Assembly (NCBI GenBank): GCA_049999765.1 | Contig: JBNGIQ010008426.1 | Location: 1 to 64,000, forward strand | Direction: 5' to 3' | Length of the DNA: 64,000 nt | Source of the DNA: Phaeoceros laevis | Taxonomy: Eukaryota > Anthocerotophyta > Anthocerotopsida > Notothyladales | Shown here: positions 37,475-47,811 of the stretch, piece by piece | Layout of the letters: every line of letters starts with the position of its first letter | Numbering within the stretch: position 1 is the first letter of the stretch | The notes under the pieces: model-generated | Seen by the model: only the letters and a program-made list of their open reading frames with translations | Database searches by the model: none | Told to the model about the DNA's origin: nothing | Made by a program: the position numbers and the translations under genes

Positions 37475-40400
37475 ATGATTGGGGTTGCAATTCCCCAGAT
37501 GAAGAGAAAGGCAGTGGACTCGGAGAACGGGGACGGACTTGCCGCAGGGGCGCCCAAAAGGAGGTCTGTGGAGGAAGTGGTAACAGGAACGCATTTGCGG
37601 CAGGAGGATGCACTGAGGACGTGTGACCACGAAGTGGCCTTGCCGCCCGGGTATACTGCGACGCAAGATGAAGCCCTGCATGGAACCATCGACAATCCCG
37701 TCTACAGAGGGGAGATGGCCAAGACCTACCCTTTCAAGCTGGACCCGTTTCAGCAGGTCTCCGTGGCCTGCCTGGAGCGCAACGAGTCGGTGCTGGTGTC
37801 CGCTCACACTTCCGCCGGCAAGACTGCTGTTGCCGAGTACGCTGTGGCCATGGCTTTCCGTGACAAGCAGAGGGTGATCTACACCTCCCCTCTCAAGGCG
37901 CTGAGCAACCAAAAGTACAGGGAGCTGGCTCAAGAGTTCACGGACGTAGGGTTGATGACCGGGGACGTTTCAATTGCCCCCAACGCGTCTTGCATAGTCA
38001 TGACCACGGAAATCCTGCGGGGTATGCTGTACAAGGGCTCGGAGGTGCTGCGCGAGGTGGCGTGGGTCGTGTTTGATGAGATTCACTACATGCGGGACAG
38101 GGAGAGGGGTGTGGTGTGGGAGGAGAGCATAATTTTTCTCCCGCCTGAAATCAAGATGGTGTTCCTGTCCGCGACCATGTCGAACGCCACAGAATTTGCG
38201 GAATGGATATGCAACCTCCATCAGCAACCGTGCCATGTGGTGTACACGGACTTCCGCCCGACGCCTTTGCAGCACTACGTTTTTCCCGTCGGAGGGTCTG
38301 GACTGTACCTTGTGGTGGATGAGAGGGGTCAGTTTAGAGAAGACACGTTTCATAAGCTGTCGGTCACTTTCTCCAGGGAGGGACAGGGTGGGGACGGTGC
38401 TGATAGGGGCGGTAGAGGTGCAAGAAGAGGAGGCAGAGGTGGCAGGGGCAGGGGTGGCGGGAGGGGTGGTGGAACCAGTGGTGGCTCGGATATTTACAAG
38501 ATTGTCAAGTTGATTATGGAGAAGAAGTTTCAGCCAGTGATTATCTTCAGTTTTGCTAGGCGTGAATGCGAGGACTATGCTATTTCCATGTCCAGGTTGG
38601 ACTTTAATACGGACGAAGAGAAAGCTAGCGTCGAAGAAATCTTTGTCAAGGCTATCCAAAGGCTGAGTGAGGAGGATCGCGAGTTGCAGACTATCACGCA
38701 GATATTGCCTTTGTTGAAGAGGGGCATCGGTGTTCACCATTCTGGATTGCTTCCCATTTTAAAGGAGGTCATCGAGATTCTATTCCAAGAGGGTTTAATC
38801 AAGGCACTGTTTGCGACTGAAACATTTGCAATGGGGCTAAACATGCCCGCCAAGACTGTGGTATTCACTGCTGTTCGCAAGTGGGATGGGGATAGCCACC
38901 GCTGGATGACTTCTGGCGAGTACATTCAGATGAGTGGTAGGGCTGGCCGTCGTGGGAAGGATGACAGGGGCATTTGCATAATGATGGTTGACGAGCAGAT
39001 GGATATCAGTACGTGTAAGGAGATGATTTTAGGGAAGCCTGCCCCACTGGTGAGTACCTTTAGGCTCAGTTACTACACGCTCCTCAATCTTATGAGCAGG
39101 GCAGAGGGCCAATTTGATGCAGAGCATGTTATCAAGAACTCATTCCACCAGTTTCAACATGAGAAGGCCTTGCCTGATGTGGAGCAACAGATTGCAAGAT
39201 TAGAACAAGAGGCAGCTGCCATTGGATCAGAAGAGGAGTCGTCAACTGCGGAGTACCATAATTTAAGGTTAAACCTGGCAGATTTGGAGAAGGAGATGAT
39301 GGCAGAGGTTTTGCGCCCTGAGCGGGTGCTGCTGTTTCTGCAGCCTGGTCGGCTGGTCAAGGTTCGGGATGGTGGAGATGAGTGGGGTTGGGGTGTGGTA
39401 GTGAATGTTGTGAAGAAGCCCCCTACTTCAGCACCACCTTCAGCCGTACTGAACGGTCCTCGCACTAGCAGTTACATTGTAGATATTCTACTTCATTGTG
39501 CTGCCGGTTTGGTATATGAGGGTTCGATGTCGAAACCTGTTCCCTGCACCCCAGGGGAGAAGGGAGAGATGCATGTAGTACCTGTTCAAATGACAATGAT
39601 ATGTGCCATTAGTTCTCTGAGAGTGGCTGTTCCAGAGGATTTGAGACCCCCAGAGGCACGTCAGAGTGTCTTAATGGCAATTAAAGAGCTGGATAAGCGT
39701 TTTCCAGATGGTCTGCCTAGGCTAGATCCAATAGAAGACATGGGCATAGAGGATCCAAACTTTAGCAAGATAGTCCAGCAGATTGAAGAGGAAGAGAAGA
39801 AGCTAGTGGCTCACCCTTTGTACAAATCGGAAAAGGATGCAGATTCCTACTTGGCATTCCAGAAGAAGGCGAAGCTGATGAGTGAAGCTCAGCGGTTGAA
39901 GTTGACAATGAATGAAACTCAGTTGCACAAGTTTAGGCAAGAGCTGCGGAACAGGTCAAGGGTGTTAAAGAAGCTAGGCCATGTCAATGCTGACTTGGTG
40001 GTGCAGCAGAAGGGAAGAGCTGCCTGTATGATTGATACAGCTGATGAGCTTCTGGTCACAGAACTGATGTTCAATGGGCTGTTCAATGACCTGGACCACC
40101 ATCAAATTGTTGCGCTGGCGAGCTGCTTTTTGCCAATTGAAAAGTCAAATGAGCAAGTTCGTTTGAAGAATGAGCTGGCTTGGCCTCTACAGCAACTGCA
40201 TGATAGTGCTCGTAAGCTCGCTGAGGTACAGAAAGAATGTGGTTTGGAAATAGACGTGGAACAGTACGTTGAGTCATTTCGTCCGCATCTCATGGATGTT
40301 ATCTACAGTTGGTCAAAGGGTGCAAAGTTCTCTGAAATCTGTGAGATGACAGATCTATTCGAAGGAAGTATCATCAGAGCAGCAAGGAGGCTTGATGAGT

Positions 40401-40522
40401 TTCTCAATCAGTTGATGACGGCAACCCGGGCAATTGGAGTCACTGATCTTTCACAGAAACTTGAGGCTGGAAGTGAGAGCATCCGGCGCGGCATTATTTT
40501 TGCCAACTCACTGTATATCTAA
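37475..40522 (+). CDS. MTR4: Ski2-like DExH RNA helicase of the nuclear exosome (MTR4/HEN2 type)
   Basis: Unwinds RNA substrates for the nuclear exosome. The gene is a single 1015-residue open frame. Helicase core: Q-region KLDPFQQVS, Walker A AHTSAGKT, TSPLKALSNQKY, DEIHYMRD, SATMSN, then domain 2 with HHSGLLP, TETFAMGLNMPAKTVVF and QMSGRAGRRGKDDRG. The arch/KOW region (GRLVKVRDGG...GWGVVVN) and the C-terminal helical DSHCT block (MFNGLFNDLDHHQ...FANSLYI) are complete. Between the two RecA domains an RGG-type insert (GGRGARRGGRGGRGRGGG) replaces the Lys/Ser-rich linker usual there; it may bind RNA. LDFNTDEEK resembles HEN2, while other parts fit MTR4 equally, so I leave the subtype open. The start may instead be the second Met (MKRKAVD, 37499). 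The total lack of introns is unusual beside its intron-rich neighbours. Confidence 0.95.
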   Translation: MIGVAIPQMKRKAVDSENGDGLAAGAPKRRSVEEVVTGTHLRQEDALRTCDHEVALPPGYTATQDEALHGTIDNPVYRGEMAKTYPFKLDPFQQVSVACLERNESVLVSAHTSAGKTAVAEYAVAMAFRDKQRVIYTSPLKALSNQKYRELAQEFTDVGLMTGDVSIAPNASCIVMTTEILRGMLYKGSEVLREVAWVVFDEIHYMRDRERGVVWEESIIFLPPEIKMVFLSATMSNATEFAEWICNLHQQPCHVVYTDFRPTPLQHYVFPVGGSGLYLVVDERGQFREDTFHKLSVTFSREGQGGDGADRGGRGARRGGRGGRGRGGGRGGGTSGGSDIYKIVKLIMEKKFQPVIIFSFARRECEDYAISMSRLDFNTDEEKASVEEIFVKAIQRLSEEDRELQTITQILPLLKRGIGVHHSGLLPILKEVIEILFQEGLIKALFATETFAMGLNMPAKTVVFTAVRKWDGDSHRWMTSGEYIQMSGRAGRRGKDDRGICIMMVDEQMDISTCKEMILGKPAPLVSTFRLSYYTLLNLMSRAEGQFDAEHVIKNSFHQFQHEKALPDVEQQIARLEQEAAAIGSEEESSTAEYHNLRLNLADLEKEMMAEVLRPERVLLFLQPGRLVKVRDGGDEWGWGVVVNVVKKPPTSAPPSAVLNGPRTSSYIVDILLHCAAGLVYEGSMSKPVPCTPGEKGEMHVVPVQMTMICAISSLRVAVPEDLRPPEARQSVLMAIKELDKRFPDGLPRLDPIEDMGIEDPNFSKIVQQIEEEEKKLVAHPLYKSEKDADSYLAFQKKAKLMSEAQRLKLTMNETQLHKFRQELRNRSRVLKKLGHVNADLVVQQKGRAACMIDTADELLVTELMFNGLFNDLDHHQIVALASCFLPIEKSNEQVRLKNELAWPLQQLHDSARKLAEVQKECGLEIDVEQYVESFRPHLMDVIYSWSKGAKFSEICEMTDLFEGSIIRAARRLDEFLNQLMTATRAIGVTDLSQKLEAGSESIRRGIIFANSLYI

Positions 40523-42439
40523 CTTCTTTTAACAGCATCAGAGTCCATGGCCCTCTGTCAAATGATCGAGTGCGGGCAATAGGTCTCTAAAGGCCATGCT
40601 CGCTGCTGGTGGTTGTTATGTGGGCTGTTGTGAATATGAGAGAGATGAGAGATGCCCCTAACGATCTGCGGTTAACTTGTAGTATGTCTAGATGAGATGT
40701 GTTGTCTGTACGGTCTACAGGTGCTGCCCGTAATGTAGTTTCCTGGACCCAAGCCCGCCCATGTGTGACCATCAAAAGTAACTAGCACCCCAGGGCCCTT
40801 AGTTAGGTGATGGTGAGAGTTTTTGCCCCAAGACAGACCTCTGGATTCTCTTGACAGCCTGATGAGCAGCAGCTGTGCAGGATGGGTCGCTGCACCATGT
40901 CCTCTATCCCTACTGGTGACACAGGATGGCTTGTTTTCAGTGCAAACCTGTTCACTACGAGCAGGTCTTCATGGGAAACTAGCCCTCCTCTGTCAAGGAG
41001 TGAAAAGACTGAATTTCAATGTGGATCCTCGGTGGATGCTGGATTCCCACCTTGTATTGCATCTCAGAAGCAAAAAAGTAGGTAAGTTGGCTGCACAATG
41101 AGCAAGAAGAATATGTTGTCTTGCATGTGAGTAGATCAAACTTGGCTTGTTGGTTTTCTGATGTGCTGCAGGCTGACGTTCACCGTGCGGTCAAGTCCTC
41201 ATCGGTGCTCACCGGATGTGTAGTCTGCGAGGGAGAGCAAATGAGGTAGTGAAGGGGTGTACCACAACAAGATCTGCAGTAAGCTGGTGGGTGGGGTGTG
41301 GGCCTGCCAGCTTCGTTGCACTCCAACTCCTTCGGCTAGCTTTGAGTTGCTGTCTCCACGTTTTTCGTGTCTGTGGGACAGGCATTTCATGCCCCTGGGC
41401 GCTTTGCCTCTGCAAATATTCTCACTATTGACCTTTCTCATTGCGATTCAATGACTCGAGGTGACCCAGCCCAAGCCAAGCACAAGCACACTGTCAGAGT
41501 TGCCTGTCCTACAGTCCTACTAGCAAAGCAAAGCCGTTCGTTCGCCGCTTGGGCGTCCGTCCCAAGTACCCGGTCAATCACAGTAAAACCACCTTGCTTG
41601 GGATTTGAATTTCCAGCGTACGTGTAAAAGTTGGATTGGTAGAATGAAGGAGGCGGAATTTACGATTGCACTGATGGGACGTTGGGACGTGAAGCTCGCC
41701 TCAATCAGCGAAGTGCGCTATGGACAAAATGTTGAGCCGCTGCAGCCCAGACTGGTGCAGTGTGGAACACATGATGGCCCGTCAAAAATGCAAACAGGGG
41801 CACGTGCCTCATGCCGAGGCCTAACTCAGTGGCCATCAGACCTGGGGTCCTGGGGTTCAACTCACTCAGCCCGTCTATTAGACCTAGCGACCGATGCAAC
41901 CGTCAGTCCAGCACACGACCGCAGACTGCTTCCAAGCCCGAGGCCCGAGCTCGCTTTCTCCCTTCTTCCTGCTTCTTCTTCCTCGAGTGTGGCACCGAAG
42001 TTGAGCGCGGTCAATTGCGGCACCGTGCGCTCCCGAGCTCCGTGCCCCCTTCTTTTTCGTCCTGGGCCGTCGCCGAATTTGTGCTTTGGTTCGCGTCGAA
42101 GCTTCTACTCCTCGAGATCCTGGCCGATCTCGTCCCTGATACCAACAACAGTTCTGGAGCGTTTGACGTGATGTATGTGACTCCGCCGACCCGCATTTGC
42201 TTGGTCTGAGGCGGAGAGCGGCCTCTGAAGTCGGACGAGAGTTGGCTTTCGAGCTCCTGGGTGTGCCAATGCGGCAGAATCTGCAATTTCTTACCCTGAG
42301 GTAGGGATCAAGCTGTTCTGGCAGTAAGATGCCTCTGTGGCGATAGGTGAGGTGGACGATAAGGCCGATCGGGCCTGCCTGTGAAAGAAAAATTGCCTGT
42401 GAAAGAAAAATTGTCGGTGAGCCGGCGAATGCGGGCAGC
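40523..42439. other. Spacer and likely 5' leader of the GDP-sugar transporter
   Basis: 3' flank of the helicase up to about 41400. A pol III-box-like stretch lies near 41820-41875. From about 41930 the sequence is pyrimidine- and GC-rich, typical of a 5' leader. A direct repeat of gcctgtgaaagaaaaatt occurs at 42378-42395 and 42396-42413, just upstream of the start codon. Confidence 0.5.
41818..41872 (+). repeat. Pol III box-like segment, possible SINE fragment
   Basis: ggcctaactcagtggcc followed about 30 bp later by ggggttcaactc resembles spaced A and B boxes. No cloverleaf can be drawn. It is a weak call. Confidence 0.25.
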
Positions 42440-43850
42440 ATGAAGCTCCTAGCAGTGGGAACTGTGGTATTCGGATATGCCTTCAGCTCTAGCATGCTCG
42501 CCATTATCAACAAGTATGCAGTCACGGTCTTCCCCTACCCCGCCGTGCTCACTGCTGTGCAGTACCTTTCCTGCACACTGGCCGTGCTACTACTAGGCCG
42601 GCTGAAGATCGTGGAGCGTGATGCGCTCTCCTGGGGAATGGTGAAGCTATTCTTCCCAGCTGCGACGGTTTTCTATGTTGCAATTTTCACCAACACCGAG
42701 CTATTGAAGCACGCCAATGTGGAGGTCAGTTCCGCCTTTTGGTCGTTCAATTGCTAAATGTGTGCAAATCGCAATGTTGGACTGAAAACCTCGGAAATGT
42801 GACTGCAGACTTTCATCATCTTTCGCTCATCTACGCCGCTGATGGTTGCAATCGCGGACTCGATGTTCATGAATCGGCCGTGGCCGTCCAAGTCAACGTT
42901 CTTCTCTCTGGTAGTGATCCTAGCAGGTGCTGTTGGTTATGTGATGCTCGACACTGAAGGCTCTATCACCGGCTACTACTGGGCCATTGCTTATCTCTGC
43001 ACCATCACTTTCGAGGTATGTCAGAAGCAACCTGGCTCGTTTTAATTAAGGTGGTTTCCCTGTTTCTACGTGAGTGTTTGTTTTGAGACTCTGACCATGA
43101 CTACTCTGTGGCTGGGCATACACTATGTAGATGGTCTACATCAAGCATGTTGTGATGACTGTCGGCTTGAAGACTTGGGGTCTCGTCTTCTACAACAATC
43201 TTCTGGCTTTGGTGAGCACTTCTTTGCTGGTCGTCTATGTCCTCATACCCCAGCGAGAAAAGTGAGGGTGCTCTGACCATGCTCTTGTGGGAAAAGACTG
43301 AGTAACATTCACCTTTTTGCAGGTTTTCTTCCCTCCAGCGCTCATCCTTATGGGAGAGCAGAAGGAGATTATGCAAGTGTGGGAGAAGGTCAATTTTTTT
43401 GCGCCTGGCATCCTCATCCCAGTGCTTCTATCGTGTATGTTTGGCTTGACTATCAGCTTCTTCGGCTTCGCTTGCCGGCAAGCAGTGTCAGCTACAGCAT
43501 ACACAGTGATTGGAGTCACAAACAAGCTCCTGACAGTTCTCATAAACCTAGTCATCTGGGACAAGCATGCATCGGCACCGGGCACATTGTCCCTGCTGGT
43601 TTGCATGGTCGGTGGTATTCTGTACCAACAGTCCGTTTCCAAGGCACCCATATTACCGCAACCAACTTACGAATCTGATGACGACGTTGAGGCAGTGGAT
43701 GAGAAGTAAGTGGTTCGTTTCCTTCTTTGCAGCATTTCCGGAGCTATGGCCTACAATTTCTTCACCTAAATGTACTAGTTAGCTGCTCATGAGCTGGCCT
43801 TAAATCTTTCTCGTTGCAGGCCTTGGAAGACTAAAAAGGGAGCAGACTGA
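42440..43850 (+). CDS. GONST4: Golgi GDP-sugar transporter (GFT1/GONST4 type, GDP-fucose)
   Basis: Nucleotide-sugar antiporter of the drug/metabolite transporter superfamily. Arabidopsis GONST4 (GFT1) carries GDP-L-fucose into the Golgi (established knowledge). Five exons in phase: 42440-42724, 42809-43015, 43131-43211, 43323-43705, 43820-43850; 328 residues with about ten hydrophobic spans. Family marks are GYAFSSSMLAIINKYA, ALxxxQYLSCT, VFYVAIFTNTELLKHANVE, LVVILAGAVGYV, MVYIKHVVMTVGLKTWGLVFYNNLLAL and ATAYTVIGVTNKLLTVLINLVIWDKHAS. The tiny last exon adds a Lys-rich tail (KPWKTKKGAD); cytosolic Lys-rich tails in such transporters can aid ER-Golgi sorting (inference). The ATG at 42440 is the first in frame. 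Arabidopsis members are somewhat longer at the N-terminus. Confidence 0.93.
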
Positions 43851-44896
43851 AACTTGCTTCACTTTCCTGAAGTCTCTGTCCAATGCGATTCCCTTGTGTG
43901 CGCACAATGTGAAGAGCACTGTGCCTGCTCTCTCCGAAAGACTTCTACGCAATTTTGAGGTGACAAAGTCACTGGAATCCTTTCTGGATAGGTTTGTATG
44001 TGGTTGAAACCTTGAAGAACTTCGCAGCTTCTTCTAAGCGGATTCAGATGACATCAAGGTGGTATATTTGTAATGCGCTGAAGAACAGGTGTTACCAACC
44101 GACAGTCGGAATGGGCGGGGCTTTCGTAACCCTGGCCAGCCTGCGGTCCAAGCCGTATAGAACGTCGTCCATGGACTCGGTACCTGTCCGACCCATGGCT
44201 AGGGTTCCGAGAGCAATTGATGGACGTTTCAATACCGATTTGATCAGCTATATTGAACTTTTCTAAACAGCTATACTTGCTTACAGCTTACTAAACAGTG
44301 TCCAAATGCGGCACAGTGTTCAAGATATGTTTCGGATATTTCCGGGGATCCTTTGACAGTGTTGCCACAGTCTTGTCCCCTCAGCTTCCTCATTGTGATT
44401 TTTTGTGATTTTAGAATGCACTATGAACGACAGCAAAGTCGGCGCATGTGACGCACCATTACTCCGGAAACTCCACCGCGGGGTTCAATTGGTGCAAACT
44501 AGGACCTGTACCGGCAACAGAGGTGTATTTTTAATGTATTAAAACTTCATTGCTTCAAACAAGGTACAATGTGCGGACATGCAAGTTCTAGGCTTCGGGA
44601 CGTGGACTAACGACGAGCGAGATTCTCGCAACATTATTGACAGGTTCGGTATTTGTGGCCAGATAGATCCCGTGGAAGAAGGCCAGGTTGCCAGAACTTA
44701 CAGGTTCATGTTACTTCATTCTTGTGTGAACTTTATTGTTTATTTGTTTCACTTTTTCAGTCGTGACGCGTGACTCTTTTGAAAGAGCTGCATTTCAGTG
44801 GGAATAAGACATAATAATCAGAAGTAGCATCTTGGAAGTTGGCAACAAACAATTGCTGTTTACTGTTTTTACCTCAGCAGGGGGATTGCACCAGTG
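43851..44896. other. Tail-to-tail spacer
   Basis: 3' flanks of the transporter (+) and the dehydrogenase (-). Short frames show nothing recognisable. Confidence 0.55.
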
Positions 44897-47172
44897 CTAA
44901 CTACTACCACGATTGAAGAGCAGCTTTGCGCTGTATATGTCGTTTCCTGACTTTGCTGCCGCAACACGCTTTGGCCCAACCTGTTTTGGACTCGACATGG
45001 TCAGTACATTTTTCTACCTCTTCCTGTGAGTAAGACGTTGATACAAAGAGAAATCCCAGCTCGTGGACATACAAACAGAGTCCCTGTGACTGTGTAGTTG
45101 AGAGCCTGCTATGAGAGCTCATTCTGTAACCCAGTTCCAGGCACGATTGCATACCTTTTGTATGACGTAAGAACCAAGGAGCGGCAAGTACTGGAACACG
45201 TACAGAAGGAGAAGTATTGGCTGCATGTTTAGATCAGCTATGAAGGTTAGAATGCACTGTGGGTAGCCTGGGAAACCAAAATGTGCCCAAATACAGGAAA
45301 GTAGCAAAACTTACTTGTTTGGAAATCCACGCTTCTTCCAGGCTGTGAGCAGTTGCTTTGATGATGAGTTCCGCACATCTTGAAACGGACAAGCGCCCCT
45401 GCTCACAAGGCAATAGTAAATTTCATGTAGACAGCTCCACAAGCTCTTGGACTATACACTAGATGGGAGCAGGATATGCAAGGCATGATATGGTGTCGTA
45501 CAGCTTCTTGCGATTTGAATGTCTTGTCTGCTGGGTATGATTCTGTGTCTATGGGACCAGGACAAACCAGAGTAAACTTGATTCCTTGTCTACCAATCTG
45601 TAGTGCTCAAAACGCAGGTCAAGATCATCAGGTCAACTTGAGCCCGGTGCAAACAATTAGAATCTGCAGCCTACATGGACAATCGGTTCTGGCAGTACCT
45701 CTGCCCTTAAAGAATCAAAATAACCATGAACAGCATGTTTAGAAGCTGCATAAACTGACTGACCAGGCGCTGGTATCTTGCCTGCAACACTACTGATCTG
45801 ACAACATACAAAGATCCATGTCAGATTCGCCTCTGCATTTCACATTGTCTATACATGCCGACGCTGTGTGGTTGTAACCGGCCTGAGGTCCCCCAGAGCT
45901 GAGAAATGAATGCCCTAACTACAACATCAATTCTTGCTGAAGGACCTTTCAGTCGAGGTACGACAAGACCTACTCTTTGTGGAAAAGGCATGCACGGCTT
46001 ACCACAACAAAGTGACCTCGTTTCCTCCGTAACATTGGAGGAACTAACAGGTTTGTCAGTCTAATAACGCCAAGGACATTGATGTCAAAGGTGGCCTGCA
46101 CCATCCACACCAAGACAGTTAACTAGGCACGTCATTCATTTGCAGTTTGTGAAATGGCCGCTGCTTCTGTACGATTGCGAGAACCAGAGCGAATCCACAT
46201 ATACTATTTTATCATACCTGGAGAACATCCTCAGGTACATCTATGGCTGCTAGTCTCTGGATGTAAGGGACAAAAGAGTTAAGAGGTAGGAAGACACAGC
46301 TACAACCATATATTGATAATGTGTCAAAGTTCGGGAAAACTGGACGGAATGAATACTTACAGGTCGGGGATGTGCAGCATTATGAACTAGGTAGTCAACC
46401 CCTGCTCCGTTGAACATTGTTTCTGCCTTGGCGACCACTTCTTCTAGAACATCTCTTGAAGCACACATGTCGAAGGGCAGAAGTACAACTTCATCTGGAG
46501 CATATTTACCTGTAGGCAGCAGAGTTCAATATCCTCCGGCACACGCACGCTCAAGGTTCACACGTGGTATCCAAGTTCCTACCAGTCAGCTCTTGTTTAA
46601 CTCTCTCCAATTCTCCCAACCTTCGCGATGAAAGAATGAGCTTTGCTCCCAGCCTGGCAAAGTCTTTGGCAAGGACTTCACCTGATACACCGGCATATAT
46701 AATCCATGTATAGCTAGCAGCTGGTGCCAGCAAAAAAAATGACTAGCTGGATACAACGAAACAGTGAAAAACATACCAATTCCCTGGCTCGCTCCCGTTA
46801 TCCACACAACCTGAGACATGCAACGTAGGAAGATTAGAAACCCATCAACAGCAAGCAGCTCTTTGCACTTTGGAATCGTTGATGATTCGCAAACCTTGTC
46901 TGCAAATGCCTGAGAGGGTATTGACTTAAGTGTCATCAAAGCGATGTCTCCTGCCATAATGCACAAGTCAGCCAGCTCCACAGCACCATTTTGCACAAAA
47001 CTGGGAGGGAGCTTTTTCTTCCAGGAAAACCAGCTCTAACATATTCTAGTCCTAGTGTCCATCCTTTACCGTCAGCCCTGGCGACGAGGTGCGCCAACTG
47101 GACAAGGGCGACGATAGCCACTGTCACCCCAAGGATCACCAGCACGGCCATAGCTAACTGATTGTTCTCCAA
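44897..47172 (-). CDS. Short-chain dehydrogenase/reductase, DHRS7-like, membrane-anchored
   Basis: NAD(P)-dependent oxidoreductase; the substrate is not known. Twelve exons in phase: 47070-47172, 46895-46950, 46777-46810, 46583-46681, 46361-46509, 46218-46256, 46003-46095, 45699-45797, 45460-45597, 45315-45398, 45155-45220, 44897-44980; 347 residues. An N-terminal hydrophobic anchor (AMAVLVILGVTVAIVALVQL) is followed by the dinucleotide motif VVWITGASQGIG, SSRRLGELERVK, the NAA motif (VDYLVHNAAHPRP), the ISSVAG Ser region and the catalytic YAASK. VCPGPI and a second C-terminal hydrophobic stretch (PILLLLYVFQYLPLLG) follow. KVVWITGASQGIGEVLAK with LGAKLIL..R...ELERVK favours the DHRS7 group over 3-ketosphinganine reductase. 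The gene is divergent from the PPR gene starting near 47812. Confidence 0.9.
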
Positions 47173-47811
47173 GGCCGCTCCTTTCTAGCCGGGTGGATTC
47201 ACTAAAACAGCTGCAGCCACCTGTCCTCTGTTGTTTTCTATCAGTGGCGGTCCCTTTTATGCTGACGGAGCTGTCAACGGCAACCAGAAACCCCCTGATG
47301 GACTGCATGAGAACAGTGCCTGGTTGACGATTCCGCAAAGCACTCCATGCTCTGGGGTCGGCAGACGTAGACCGCGCGGAGCTATGTACCTCGCTGTTTC
47401 GCCGCTTAGAGTGGCTAAGTAGGATGTTTCTCAGATTCCCATTGTGACAACCAGAATGTCTCTCGCAATGCATAGAAGTGTCGACTTCGGACTGCTATGT
47501 ATTCATGGCAGGACTGCACACGAGCTTCTGCAGCGCCCCAAACTCGAATGGCAAGGTCAGCACCTCGCACATCTCTACGTGGCTTATGAAATGTGCATTG
47601 CAAGGACGTTGGTATTGACAGAAGTCGGATGATGATTGCAGCACTGGCAACTGCACCCTGTCTTCAGGCACAGAACGGGGTCAGGGCCTCTTTGGATGCC
47701 TCTGAAAGTCAGTGGTCGGCTTGCGACTCCAACCCAGCTTAATTTTGGCCTGGAAGATCTGCATTTGTGTTACTCTGTGACTTCCAGAACTAGGTACTGC
47801 ATGGTGATCTT
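47173..47811. other. Divergent spacer; may hold a 5' exon of the PPR gene
   Basis: The PPR frame downstream has no ATG before its first motif, so a 5' exon may lie here. One candidate begins at the ATG at 47632 (MIAALATAPCLQAQNG...), but I could not fix a splice junction. Confidence 0.35.

Noticed and set aside
46361-47172. 3-ketodihydrosphingosine reductase as the identity of the 45-47 kb dehydrogenase
   Set aside because: The anchor, the VVWITGASQGIG start and the C-terminal hydrophobic block fit the DHRS7-like group better.
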